From contig NC_135259.1 in NCBI RefSeq assembly GCF_964204865.1, positions 10,488,974 to 10,552,973 on the forward strand: a stretch of DNA of 64,000 nt, written 5' to 3'. Both the position numbers and the translations under genes were made by a program. The first letter of the stretch is position 1, and each line of letters opens with the position of its first letter. The DNA comes from Styela clava. Taxonomy: Eukaryota > Chordata > Ascidiacea > Stolidobranchia > Styelidae. Positions 36,256 through 48,220 of this stretch are shown here, piece by piece. The notes beneath the pieces are model-generated. The model saw only the letters and a list, made by a program, of their open reading frames with translations. It was not told the DNA's origin and ran no database searches.

Positions 36256-38710
36256 ATGGCAAAGAAGCGTACTACTAAACAAAGAGCAGCTGCTAATGCA
36301 GCGAAAAACTCAAAGAATGCAACTGCTGGAAATAGGAAAATTGAACAGCAGAGCGATGAAGTGAACTTGACTGAGAATTTGAATATACAAAGGGTGCGTG
36401 ATGTTAAGAAAAATGTCCAAACTGCAAATATGGTGTATGCGCCTCCAAAGGGTCTTGTTAATTTAGGAAATACTTGTTTCTTCAACTCAGTAATGCAAAA
36501 TTTATGCAGAACACCCGGGCTGCTGCACCTATTAACGCATGCAAGCCAGGAAAGTAATTTTGTTGTTGATGGAGAGAATATTCCTTCAATTCAATGTCGA
36601 TTACCACCACTTTGCAAATTAACAGAGGCATTAAGTAATTTCCTAATCACCATGGAAGCAAGTGTGCAAGTTCCTATAAATAGCGCTGGTAGGCAAAGAA
36701 GTCGAACTGAATCTCCTAAGTCTTTGTTCAATCAAATCTGTACTGTTGCACCGAGATTCCGTGGATATCAGCAACAGGACAGTCAAGAAGTTCTCCAAGC
36801 TTTACTTGATGGTGTGAAAACGGAAGAGATAAAACGTCGAAAGCAGGCAATTTTAGCAAATTTGGGACTGCTGAAGAGAACAGCAAAAGACATATCTCAA
36901 GACACAAAGGAAATGGTGAAAAATTATGGACGACAAGCATCAAGGATACCAACAATAGTTGACAGTCTTTTCAGTGGCACATTACTCATTAGTGAGCTCA
37001 GTCTTATGTGATGAGTGTGGACAGATTACTCAAGTAACTGAGGATTTTCTTGACATTCCTTTGCCAATAGTCGAAAGTGTGCAAGCTCATCATCATAATG
37101 TAAATAATAAGAAATCAAACAAGGCGCAACCTATCAAAGATGAATTGAATTCTGGTGAAGATAACAAACATGAAATTACTAAAAAGGTGACTCCTTCAAG
37201 TAAACATGCAAAGAAGAAACAGAGACAGCAATCTCGCAAGAATCACCGCCGTAGAAGAACAAAGTCTCAAAATATTGAAGAGGCTTCGGAAAATGATGAA
37301 ATCAAAGAGATAGTGACTGAAATGCAAAGTATGGGAATCAATGGTCGTGTTGGTACAGATTTTAGTACTAATCAAGCCAGTAACTGGGGTAACAAAAACT
37401 CTGACATAGAGCCGGAAGAAATAAATTCAGAATCCAATAATATCGTTTCAGAGCTACAACAGTGTAAAATTGAATCTGCTGAAATAGGTATCATCGTAGA
37501 CACTGATGAGAAAATTGAGAATGAAAACAAGAAGAATGATGTAGTTTCAGAACTTAATAATAACTATTTAGTCGGTGAAAAAAATTCTCCTGATACTACT
37601 GCGGTGGCGGAAAATGGCACTGCCATAAATGAAACGACCAGTAGTTCATGCGATATTTTGGAAAATAAGGAAACTCAAAATGGTGGGGAAAATTTGCCTG
37701 ATATTACCACAAAGACGATAAAAAACACTGTCGCATTTGAAGAAAGTAGTAGCTCATGTGAGGATATTTTGAAGAATAATGAACAAACTGAAGAGATTCA
37801 TACTCCTGCATGTACAGACGGAAAAATTGTAGCAGAGGATGATGTTGTACAAATGCAGTTATCAAATGGAAATGCTGTTCAATGTGGTTTAATGAATGGG
37901 AACGCCGAAATTAAGCAGTCTGAAGATGAGCAAAACGCCGATTCTACCCCTAGTGATCACACTGAGCCATCTAGTGGCAATGATGAGAAGGAGGAGTCTG
38001 GTAACGAAATTGCAAAAGATAATTGCCCTTCACTATTTGAAACACCTAAAAAAAAGCCTGAAGTCAAATTCACAAGCTTTTGTTCGAAGTTGCCAATCAC
38101 TGTGTCACCAAGATACGAACCTGGAAAACAAGAATGTTCCATACAATCCTGCCTCCACAAATTTACAATGGCTGAAATGCTGACAGGGAACAATAAATTT
38201 GGGTGTGAGGAGTGCACAAAGCGGCAGAGAAAGCTCAGCAATGATAAACCAAAAACTATGTATTGCAATGCGAGCAAGCAAATGATGATCAAAACTCCGC
38301 CTCTAATTTTGACTCTGCAATTAAAAAGGTTTCAACAATCCGGCCGTAGCTTGAGAAAATTCAGCAAAAGGGTCGAAATTCCTATAGAATTTGATTTGTC
38401 CCCATTCTGCGCTAGTGATGACACAAATCACACCGATGATAATGGTCAAATAATGTATAGAATCTATGGCATTGTAGAACACTCTGGCAGCTTATCTCGG
38501 GGACATTACACTTCCTATGTTAATGTTCGTCCTGTGAATAAAAAGTTATTGCAAAAACTAGGACTAAAATGTGAACTCAATAATATGAAATGTGGCGATG
38601 AATTCCATGATCAATGGTTTCATATCAGCGATACTTCAGTATCGAAATGCACTCTTGATAGAGCTCTTAATTCAAATGCTTACTTGTTATTTTATGAAAG
38701 AATATTTTGA
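36256..38710 (+). CDS. USP16/45-like ubiquitin hydrolase, intron-less, frameshifted
   Basis: A cysteine protease that removes ubiquitin. USP16 acts on histone H2A and USP45 in DNA repair. I cannot tell which is the closer relative. The chosen start, MAKKRTTK, resembles the USP16 N-terminus and has a good context (ataATGG). The Cys box GLVNLGNTCFFNSVMQNL puts the nucleophile at residue 74. The GYQQQDSQE box is at about 170-180. The zinc knuckle pairs are CDEC and CEEC, the His box is HSGSLSRGHYTSY, and the end is AYLLFYERIF. A Lys/Arg-rich and then acidic insert of about 300 residues splits the catalytic domain, as in USP16. Oddities: no introns, no ZnF-UBP domain, and a frame break at 36985-36991. 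Removing an apparent 7-nt tandem addition (ctcatta) rejoins the frames as FSGTLVSSVLCDEC and gives 815 aa. It may be a real lesion, an allele or an assembly error. Confidence 0.85.
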
Positions 38711-39233
38711 CAAATTAGATTTCTTGTAAAATTTATTTGTTCCATTGAATTAGGTTCATTTTTCTCAGTAAGCTGTTCATATATAAAACAATATTATGAT
38801 TTTTAGCCAACTCTCTGTAATAGGAAATGATTACCTAATTTAACCATGCTATGCCTGAAAATAGCAGCTACCTCTCTACGAATAATTTAAAAAGCTTGAG
38901 ACCTTCTGGCTAGTGTTATATACTGTTACTCTGTCTTATTATTCCTACCAGGTATTATTGTTCAGGCGCATAATATTCAACAACAGACTTTTTGGTAGTG
39001 TAGGCGTGATCTCTACCCTTCATAATCATGTTTTCAATGTAGAATTTTGGTTTTACAGAATCATGTCAAACCATTTGCATATTTACTTTTCTCTAGTCAA
39101 TGATTTATTATAGTGCAATCAACCCTCTGGTTATTATTGTTGTGAATTTGGGTTGGTAAAGAAAGCCTTTTCTAAGGCATTAATCAGTTATTGTCTTCGC
39201 TGACAAATGATACCACAGAAAAATACAGTTAAA

Positions 39234-39254
39234 CCCCCCCCCCCCCCCCCCCCC
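39234..39254. repeat. Poly(C) tract, 21 bases
   Basis: An uninterrupted run of 21 C within AT-rich DNA. Similar runs are at 6319-6331 (13 C), 33195-33211 (17 C) and 53495-53506 (12 G). The length is likely to vary or be mis-assembled. Confidence 0.95.
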
Positions 39255-39740
39255 TAATCTTGGGCACTAGTTCTTTGAAACCAGAATGGGATTTTACCAT
39301 GTGCAGCACTGACCTTATTTATTTCTGGGTCAATATGCTATATCTAGCATTACCGCTTACCAGGCAAAAAAAAGTAGGTGTGGCACGTGGCAATGTAGTA
39401 ACAGGAAATTGGATTACAGAAAAAGCCTCTTAGTAGAGATGCTGCCCTTCAGAATCCAAAGTTGGGTTGGAGTTGTGGATGTTTCAAAAGAAACGCATGA
39501 ATTTATGCTTCTTAGCGAGAGTGTCTAACAGTGAATTATCATAGCATAAACTGGTATACAACCAGTCCTTGCCAATAATTACTCTGCCTGATTGAGTATG
39601 GCAGTTGCTAAAACAAGATTTTTGGGATTATAGCATTGAGCTTCATAAGATTGACTGTGTATTTCACTGTCAAACATGACAAATTCCCCATTCCAAAAAA
39701 TTCAGATAGTCATCTTAGTAAATAAGGAAAAAAATTTAAT

Positions 39741-39955
39741 ATTTATCCCGGGAGAGCAAGAAGCTGATAAAACAGCTTAATCGTGTGGCAAACCACGGCC
39801 TCTGGTTTGGTTACCAGTAACTGTCTGGTATAGGGATGGTTGACCAGTACTTTTTTGTTAGATGCGTATAGTCCGTCTATCCACCAAAGGATTGGAACCA
39901 GCGCATGGTAATCAGAGGTCTCATGGCAAGCCTATTCCAATCCTAGCTTGAAGTG
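39741..39955 (+). mobile_element. Diverged SINE copy
   Basis: Tail-half similarity to the SINE at 42681-43010: atttatcccgggagag, then cttaatcgtgtggc, aaccacggcctct, and a gttacc/tatagggatgg block in the same order. The tRNA-like half is eroded, with ggattggaaccagcgcatgg and taatcagaggtctcatgg remaining. Boundaries are approximate. Confidence 0.65.
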
Positions 39956-40218
39956 GTAAACACCAAGTCAATACTGCCTCATTGCTTTTGACAAAATCTA
40001 CTGTGCACTATTTTGCTTACAGATTCCTAAACTATATCAACTTGAATCAGTAACTTTAGAATCCTTACCCAATATTGATAAAATCCCTGGTATTGAAAAC
40101 AAACTACGCTCTTGAATATGTTTAAAATTATTATTAATTTAAAATTATAATAAAAAACTTAAAACAATTGGAGCACTATTCCCAAATGGAATACCTATTT
40201 ACGTCAACATCTTTTAAA

Positions 40219-40224
40219 TTTATT
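40219..40224 (-). promoter_or_regulatory. Possible polyadenylation signal of the AFG1-like gene
   Basis: AATAAA on the minus strand about 65 bases downstream of the AFG1-like stop codon, a typical 3' end distance. Confidence 0.45.
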
Positions 40225-40286
40225 ATACAAATTCAGGCTTATGCCCAGAGAATCTAGAGATAAATCTTTACTATAATAAAACAATT

Positions 40287-43200
40287 TCAATTCACAGTCC
40301 TCTTGTTTTTGGCAACTAATTTGTCATGTTCATCCCAATATGCTTTCGATTGCATTTCTTTTAATCTCGAAACTGCTCTCTGAAATGCAAATTGTTCTTC
40401 TTCTCCAGAAAACACATTCAGATCTGTAGTTGTATCATCCTATCCAAATGAAAATAATACAAATGAAAATAATACAATGTTGACACAGTTGAAGAAATCC
40501 CAAAGTGATGAGCATTTGTATCAACTCACTTGTGTCAATGCTAAGTCATCCAGGATCATTGTATTCTGGAGCATGACTTGAGTCTTTTGTTCTTCCGTTG
40601 CTTGTACAAATAAGTTTATTGGGTCAGGAACTGCACCAGACATTACTAACCCAACCTTGTTAATTCAAAATATTAGAAATGAAATTGATTGAAATCTTTG
40701 TACACTCCATGATACATCAGAAGTTTAAATTACGGAATATTGCCATAATATCGCACAAATTGATACACCGGTAAATTATGGGCAGACTCTTCAATTTGTC
40801 ACCCTTTGATGCAAGAGAAATCTTTGCAGCACGACACAACACTTTCTAAACATAACTTCTATTTTTGAGGTGTTGTAATGGGCAAGAATCCAAGATAAAC
40901 ACTCGAATAATTTTGTACTAAACATTTTGTGATGTTAGGTGAAATGCAAATACAGCTTATCAGTTTAAAGACTATCAATGTATTCTGGATGCTTGCTTTT
41001 TAAATCATTAACATCTAAGTTAAGAGTTAATATTGATCCTAAAAATATACCTTTGCGTCATAAAAAGTATCTATCAAAGTGATGAGTCTTCTAGCTTCTT
41101 GCTTTCGAAAAATGTTCAGTAGGGGTACATCACGGATTATTACCACATCAAATCGTTTAGCTAACTCAATGTAATCAACTGCGCCAACAGGCTGAAAAGA
41201 ATGTAAATACTGTCTGTCATATTGCTAATAATGTGTGTTTGTGATCATTTTGCATTGTCGAAATGCATCCTGTAGTGTAGATAGTATTTAATTTATTGAC
41301 AGCACACTGAATACAAATAAATGCCATCAATCATAGAAAATACTATTTAAATTTTCGAAATTGTAATCCTAGTTGGGACATCATGCAATATCACAAATGC
41401 TTGTCCAAGTTCTAGGGCCATTATTCGACTGTCATTTTGCATTTGAAGATAAATATAATTGCACTTCAATCTAACCTTCATACATATGTCTTCAAAACTA
41501 AAATCGGCTACTCCGCCATTGAATTTTGGAACAAATAAATCACGGCCTAGCACTCGCAACGTAGTAGGCTTTGTTTCATATTTTGTCTTCTGCAACGAGG
41601 CATGATAGTTGAAAATATCGTCCAAGTTTGAGTTAACATCATCGTCCGAAGATCTGAAAGGAGAATACTGGTATTAATAGGTAACATTACATAGTGTTTG
41701 AAATTTTTGAAACTGAGCAATAGGCCCAATTTGATTCGTTCAGAAAAGACAAAGTAATATTCCCTAACAATTTCAGTAATATTTCAAATTATTGAAATCA
41801 CCAAACTTTTATTCTTAAATACAGCGTTTACTCATAAAGAAATGTATGGAGTATTTATTAAATTTCACCACCAAATATATTAGCTTTGAATAGGCAAATG
41901 TGTATAACTGAGCCTTTAGTTACCGGATACCTGAAATAGATGATAGCCAGGACTCCATAGTAAACAAGCTTATGTGCAGTTACCGTAGTTCATTAGCATA
42001 TTTCCAAACAAAACATTCCATATGAAATAATGATTTAATGTTAAAATAATGTATATTCAACAATATTTTACAACTCACAACAAATATACTCTTCCATCAC
42101 AGGGTGGACCTAAAAGTCTGTAATCAGTATATGAGTCTATGCAATGTGAATAACAGTGATGGGTTAAAATATTTATAAATGGTAAAAAGTTTGATCGTTG
42201 TAAACCTCCTTTGTACAAATCTGCAAAAGAAAATGGAAAAAACATTAACCAGTGACAATAAAAAAATATTCATATCCACACACTGTATTTAAATACCATA
42301 GAATTCACACAACTACAAAAAATGGAAAATATGCTTGCATAATATTCAAAACGATTACTAAGCTTTGCAATGGAATTTCATGATGAGTAAAAGTGTGGCT
42401 ATAACCTTTCAAACGAGTAAAGCAATATAAAATTCTGCCAGGAAGTCGAAAAACTGTAATTTTCAACTGATTAACACATACCTTCAGGAGCTCTATTGCT
42501 TGTAGCAACCATAACAATACCGTTCTTAAATAACTCTGTGAATAGTCGTTTCAGGATCATTGCATCAGCAATATCAGTTACCTAAATAAGAGACAATAGA
42601 AAAAAAAATCAGGTTACCTCTTACTATGCAAATTGAGTATGAAGATAATGGCCATTAAATAGGATAGAATAGGATTTACATATTTATCCGGGGGAGAGGA
42701 AAGCCGATGAGCTGGCTTAATCATATGGCGAACCACGGCCTCTCGTCCGGTTACCTGTCCAGGATAGGTATGGGGTTAATTAGCCAGTTATTTGTTTTTT
42801 TTCTTCGAAAGCATGGACTTGATAATGGAGGAAGCCGTAACCGACCAGCGGTTACGTGAACCACCCTACGGCGGCAGAAGTCCAGCATTCCTCTCGCACA
42901 TGATCATCCCCGCATGGGATTCGAACGAGCGATCCCACGAAGGGTAATCAGAGATGCAGCGGTGAGCGTATTCCTAACGCTTAGCGCGATGCGCCACACC
43001 GCCGAGCGAGATAAATGAAACTATATTCGGAGGTAAAAACAGAGATTAGTTTCAAGTGTGAAAAACGACTGGACTACTACATATTTATCAAATTTAAGCA
43101 AACTGACCTGAAATTCATCAAAGCAAAGAAGCCATGTTTCATCACTAATTTCTCTGGCAACTGGTCCTATAGGATCATATGGTTGAGGTTTAGAACCATG

Positions 43201-45857
43201 TTGTCGAGGTATTGACTGTTTCAAGCGATGGATTCCTGGTAAGATATAAATCAGATTCAGAAATAATAATTAAACATTTCTGATTTAATATTTCAAGCTG
43301 CCTAAGGTTTGTATTTACTCAAAATTATTAGCACATCTTTTTAAATATCAACATCCCATTGTCTATTTCCGTATTCATTCTGAATTAAATATATTATGAG
43401 ACTTTCACTATGAAAAAGGTTCGTATTAACCAATGAAAAGTTCTGAAAATAGTATGGAAGTATGAGCAAGATCATTGATGAAGATCAAGAACAATGTGGG
43501 CACTAAACAACAGTCTTGATGATTCTGTGGATCACAGTCAAGACAGGGAGAAAATGTGCACCTATTGTAACATATCATGGTCTAGTAATTAGTGATGAGT
43601 TGAGTTGCTACTCCTCTTAATGCCACCATGCATAGCTTATAGATTTGGATTTCAGCATCAATGGTTCAAGCGATAATCAAAAGGGAGTCTCAAAATCTTC
43701 TTTCCTTTCCAGTTTGTCATAGATATCATATCTCAAATAACATAAGACATGGAATGTTTGCTTTGCGAACAGTATGGTCAATGGTTATTTAATAGACAGT
43801 CCTTCGAAATAAAGATCACTGCTCTTTCATGAATTAGGCACTAAATAGAATTGGTCATCTTACTTTGAAACCTGTTTTGTATTGCTAGATATAGAATTTG
43901 TTCTATTCATGCAGCAGGCAAGGGTGTCAAGTTCTGCTACATATCCTGTCGATCTTGCGACTAAAAATAGCTACTTCACACAATGAATAATTGCATACTG
44001 TATAATTTTCCATATATTTAACTTCACAATCTGTAATTAATTCGTGTTGACACTTTGATACATAATTGGCGGATTATTGAAGAATCTACTTGATTTTTGG
44101 TAATTGGACACCGGTATGATTAAGTCAACTATCAGCTTAAACAAATATGGTGGATAAAAATCCTACTCGCATGTACATCAAGCATGAATGCATGAAAATG
44201 AACACGTCGTTTGTTCTTAATTTTGCAGCAATGATAGAATAAATCCATTATCATAGTTTTCCCAGTTCCAACACTTCCATGAATATAAAGTCCTTTGGGA
44301 GGTTTAACAGCTGTTGAAAATATCTAAAAATGTGAAACATACTCAAAAGTGTAGGATAGAAATCACAGTTTGTCTGCATGAAAAGAATCGATTTAGGAGA
44401 TAAAAATATGTTATTAAACGCTGTCGAATGGACACTTCGCTTTGTTGCTACAGCAAAGTTTTTGACCGCCTCAAACAAATAGAGGTTCAAACCATTCCCA
44501 GACCCCTCAAATATAAATCACAAACTGTGCAATTATAAGTGATACTAGTTGTATCTACTCAGTGGTTAAGACCTGTGGCAATATAAGATGATGATTTTAG
44601 ACTTGCCTGGACAGCGGGTATATGTCGGAGTTTCTAGTGAGATTTTGTCCGTTATTACAAGGTGAACTTTACTTGTTTACAGAATCATGATTCATACCAT
44701 GCATGTGAATGTTTCTTTAGTTAGGGATAAATATGAAATCCTTTTCCAAAAGTTGAAATCATTGGAATTTCCAATGTGTCAGCAGTCAGTAAAATAGGAT
44801 TTAGATTTGTGACAATCCCAAAGAACACACTGCATATTATAAAACGAAGCTTTGATTGGGCATCACATCTTACATTTGAAAAAAATCCAGAAGAAGCTGT
44901 AGCCGGACTATATTTTTCTACGTCATCATGTAGTTTATGGAGAAGTTCAATCACTTTTCTTTGTTTTTCATCTTGAGCTATTAAATCTTTTTCTAACAAT
45001 AGATTATATATAGTTTCAGGTTCTGCATTTTGAACATGTGATTGTTCTTCAATGATGTTCTAGGAAAAATATAATTCACAATTTATTTGTATGAATACAC
45101 AAGCAGATTCAATAGACTACCGCAATTTTCAAATGCTGCAAGTGTATAATTTCACAAATTTGCTGAAGGCGATTAAATGAATTTAAGATACGAGTGATGT
45201 GTCTATTTTTAATTATATAAAAGCATGTGAAACCTACCCTAATTTCTTCAAATTGCACTTTATTAAGAGAGGTAGAAGAAGAATAAAATTTAATTTGCAA
45301 AATATTGAAGTCTTTCCCTTTTGATCTTGTGGCCAATCCTGAAATAAAAATATGATAAGGTATAATCGTTACAAATAGGAATACGAGAAGAAAACTCAAT
45401 TTCTTTTCATGGAGAGTTTTCATTTCCAAAATGAATACTTTATTTACCAGTTCGTTAGCCATTTAAGTTCTTATGTTAACGTAAATGTTTTCAGGTATTT
45501 TAATAACTAATCAATGTAAAGTCACAAATTAGAATCTATGTTGAATAATTAAACTGGTTTCATCAAGTGCTAATCCATGCGCCTTCACTGTACAATTTCT
45601 TTTAGACTTATTTTTCTTTAAGTTGAAACGAAGATGCAGTAAAAAAAAAAAATATTTCAGCTTCGTTATGGACCGCATAATATAGGCAACCTACGCTTAG
45701 AAGACAAGTTGAACACCCACTGACCTTTATATAAAATTCTACATCTTGGACACAGATATAAATTTCTATTCACTAGCCTTGTCACAGCATTTGCATATCT
45801 GGCAGATACTATACCATTTTGCAGTGAGTTTCTGAAGAAAACCCCTACCAATGCCAT
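40287..45857 (-). CDS. AFG1L: AFG1-like mitochondrial AAA-type ATPase, 11 exons
   Basis: Homologue of yeast Afg1 and human AFG1L/LACE1, a matrix-side ATPase linked to turnover of respiratory-chain subunits. Coding exons, in transcript order: 45857-45725, 45338-45238, 45059-44874, 44323-44167, 43235-43108, 42581-42482, 42220-42079, 41653-41476, 41191-41051, 40655-40530 and 40439-40287. All have GT-AG ends and compatible phases, giving 514 aa (human about 480). The N-terminus is Arg/Asn/Ala-rich without acidic residues, fitting a mitochondrial presequence. Then come the Walker A motif (GSVGTGKT in exon 4), [19 protein letters not shown], Walker B (LLCFDEFQ, exon 5), [14 protein letters not shown] and the sensor-like [18 protein letters not shown] (exons 6-7). 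The C-terminal signature is [21 protein letters not shown]. Every family block is present in order. A SINE sits in intron 5. Confidence 0.95.
42681..43010 (-). mobile_element. tRNA-derived SINE in AFG1-like intron 5
   Basis: Read on the minus strand, the element starts near 43010 with a tRNA-like head: a box A-like tggcgcatcgcgctaag and a box B, CGTTCGAATCCC, about 65 bases later. An unrelated body follows, ending in the conserved tail word cctctcccccggataaat. Because the gene is also on the minus strand, the SINE is in sense orientation. Diverged tail copies lie at 39741-39955, 24565-24655 and 32863-32945. No clear target duplication was found. Confidence 0.8.
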
Positions 45858-46702
45858 ACAATGGCTTTCTAAAATCTAAATCGAAAATAAAACTCAACTA
45901 ATCAACAATGGTGCATGAATCCAAACTTTTCATCAAGAAAATCGGTAACAAAAAACATTCGGACTTAATTGGAATCAAAAACAAAAAGAGTTACCGGTAT
46001 TGTCATACAAAACACAGTAAATAAGCACAGCAGATACAGTCATACAATATTGACGAACAAAACTGGTCATCTCAAACTCAACTCATATGTTGAAATAATT
46101 AAAAACACATCTCTCATTCAAACTGAACTATATCATATAAAGCATTTGACCAAAGTGAACCTATATCTGGAATGAGCCCACCAATTATGTATAAACGTTA
46201 CTATAGTATATATAACGCAATCAATGCTTTATAAAAACAGGTTATTTTTAAAGTGACAAATTCATCATGATGGTCAATGTGACACCAATCTAAGTGATAT
46301 TTCGTTTCTGATGGTCAAAGTAACATTACAAGTACACATTGACATACATTTAATAGATTGCTAATTATCTTGCTTGTCATATGGACCTAAAAGACCCTGT
46401 AGGTTTCCCTCTCCCAGGATGAATGTAATTTCATATAACTTTTCAAATTTATTGTTCACATGAACCATAAATTTACTTTACTGTCATTATGCAATTAACA
46501 ACAGAGATTTAAAAAACTATATCTTATCATTTTTTCATCGAAAATGGTAATTAAACCTCGTATTTTTATTCTTTTTGAATTGGTTCACACAAACATAAAA
46601 GTAGGAATCATTGTCAAGTGCTAATTTACTATATTAAACTGTTTTAGGCATTCAGCAAGAAAATGAGTATGCAATGAGTATTTTGACATGAAAAATAACA
46701 TA
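45858..46702. other. Spacer between AFG1-like gene and BTB-ZF gene 1
   Basis: Upstream region of the minus-strand AFG1-like gene and 3' flank of the first BTB-ZF gene. It has one TACCGGTA palindrome at 45992-45999. A minus-strand AATAAA near 46564-46570 could serve BTB-ZF 1. No other gene. Confidence 0.45.
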
Positions 46703-48220
46703 TCACGATTCATCAATCACTTCTTCTAAATCTAATAGAGTCATGCTGTTAATATCTAACATCTCATTTTCCCCATCAATTTCTGTCTCATTTGAATCAA
46801 TCAACACTTCGATTGAAGTGGATGAAACATTGTCAGTTTCAGTTCTAAATTTTGGTGTTGAATGAAAATTAAATAAATGATTTGAAAGGTGCCTTTTACT
46901 TTTGAATACTCCATCACAAAGATGGCAATGATGTCCCAATAAAACTGAACAATTTTCTACATGCAACTCATAAGGTTCTTTCCTTCTGTATTTTTTTCCA
47001 CATTTTGCGCAGAGAAAGTTACAAGAGTTGCATTCATTTTTCATGTGTGTAATATAAGCACTACGGCTTTCATAAGATTTATTGCAATCATGGCAAGTGT
47101 GCAACGGTTTTCTCTCCGCATGCTTTTCTTTCCTATGAAGACTTAAACTGCGAGAAGATGTATAAGTTTTATCACATGAATTGCAAGCAAATTTTGGTGC
47201 ATGATTCATGTGAGTTGCTAAATGATTCTTTAAAGTGCTTTTTTGAGTGAATTTTGCGCCACATTCAGAACACACATATGGCTTTTCTCCAGTATGAATT
47301 CTGCCATGAACAATAAGGTCTTTCTTGTAAAGAAACTTCCTTTCACACACATTGCAGACATGTTTTTTCTCTTCATGATTATGGTAATGTTTCTTCAACT
47401 TATTTCTGTTTTCGAAAACTTTCCCACAACCATCAAATGGACAAGCAAAAGGTGGTTCAACCGGAAATATCGAGTCATGTTCAACCACAGGTCTTCCACG
47501 ATTCTGCATCTTGGGATATTTCGAAAGCAATGTGGTAGCTTCAGATGTAGTATCATTTTTTCCACCCCTTCGCTTTACAGAGAACAGCGATTGCAAATTG
47601 TCTACTTTTTCCATAGTTTTTTTCCGTTTATGTTTGACTTTTGTTTTGTTCTTCTCAGTAGTTGAAATTTCATTATGCAAATCAGCTGCTACGCTAGCAA
47701 CAATAATATCAAATGCGCTAACATCATTTTCATTGTCAATATTATCCGATGCTGCTATCACTTGGGATTCATTGGTCATGTCGTATGAAGCATCTGTCAG
47801 CTCAACAACAATTTCTGCATCTTCTAGTATTTCTTCTGAGTTCTCATTATATTCATTATTATCCTCTTTTGAAGGAAGAGATACGCCAAGTGCGTAGCAA
47901 GATTTCACAAAATCATTCATTAAAGATTCATCGTTTACATCGGGAGGTTGACCAGTGTAAACATACAATAGTAAAGCATTGAATCCGGATACAGAAAGAC
48001 CTTGTAAAGCTAACTGAACAATCTTTTTCTGAGATTTGCCAGACTCTTTAACAATTATATCGAATAGAGTTGGACATGCAGCTATTAAAACACACCTATG
48101 AGCCCAAAAAACTGTTTCTTCTACTGAAATGCTTATATCACAAAGAGTGGGATCATTCAACATTCCAAATATTTGTGAAAGAAGATCAAAACAATGATCT
48201 TTCTGAGATGGAAATATCAT
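46703..48220 (-). CDS. BTB-C2H2 zinc-finger protein, tandem paralogue 1
   Basis: Probable sequence-specific DNA-binding regulator (505 aa). A BTB/POZ dimerisation domain covers about residues 14-116 (LCDISISVEETVFWAHR, then LLLYVYTGQPPDV). An acidic, low-complexity region follows (120-190), then a basic patch (KVKHKRKKTMEK, about 194-205) as likely NLS and a conserved module LQSLFSVKRR. An AT-hook-like NRGRP lies at about 240-244. Seven fingers follow at about 260-282, 289-309, 317-337, 346-367, 376-397, 404-424 and 432-453. Fingers 5 and 6 are C2HC type. Only fingers 2 and 3 are joined by a canonical TGEKPY linker. The coding region is a single exon. A splice acceptor-like site (tttattttcag) ends 30 bases before the ATG, implying an upstream non-coding exon. 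Target genes unknown. Confidence 0.92.
   Translation of the reverse strand: MIFPSQKDHCFDLLSQIFGMLNDPTLCDISISVEETVFWAHRCVLIAACPTLFDIIVKESGKSQKKIVQLALQGLSVSGFNALLLYVYTGQPPDVNDESLMNDFVKSCYALGVSLPSKEDNNEYNENSEEILEDAEIVVELTDASYDMTNESQVIAASDNIDNENDVSAFDIIVASVAADLHNEISTTEKNKTKVKHKRKKTMEKVDNLQSLFSVKRRGGKNDTTSEATTLLSKYPKMQNRGRPVVEHDSIFPVEPPFACPFDGCGKVFENRNKLKKHYHNHEEKKHVCNVCERKFLYKKDLIVHGRIHTGEKPYVCSECGAKFTQKSTLKNHLATHMNHAPKFACNSCDKTYTSSRSLSLHRKEKHAERKPLHTCHDCNKSYESRSAYITHMKNECNSCNFLCAKCGKKYRRKEPYELHVENCSVLLGHHCHLCDGVFKSKRHLSNHLFNFHSTPKFRTETDNVSSTSIEVLIDSNETEIDGENEMLDINSMTLLDLEEVIDES

Larger units (their letters stand above)
38711..40286. other. Intergenic between convergent genes
   Basis: 3' flanks of the plus-strand deubiquitinase and the minus-strand AFG1-like gene. 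It contains a 21-base C run (39234-39254) and a SINE fragment (39741-39955). No gene seen. Confidence 0.5.

Noticed and set aside
36974-36992. 19-nt GT...AG segment in the deubiquitinase as a micro-intron
   Set aside because: It would restore the frame but removes four conserved-length positions. The 7-nt tandem-addition explanation gives a better match to the family layout.
44161-44172. GC-AG donor (cat/gcgagt) for AFG1-like exon 4
   Set aside because: It would break the reading phase. The GT donor four bases on (gcga/gtagga) gives the family sequence VHARIHRLK in frame.
47243-47897. Long plus-strand frames antisense to BTB-ZF gene 1 (and similar ones in genes 3-6)
   Set aside because: They mirror the strongly coding minus strand and have no domain of their own.
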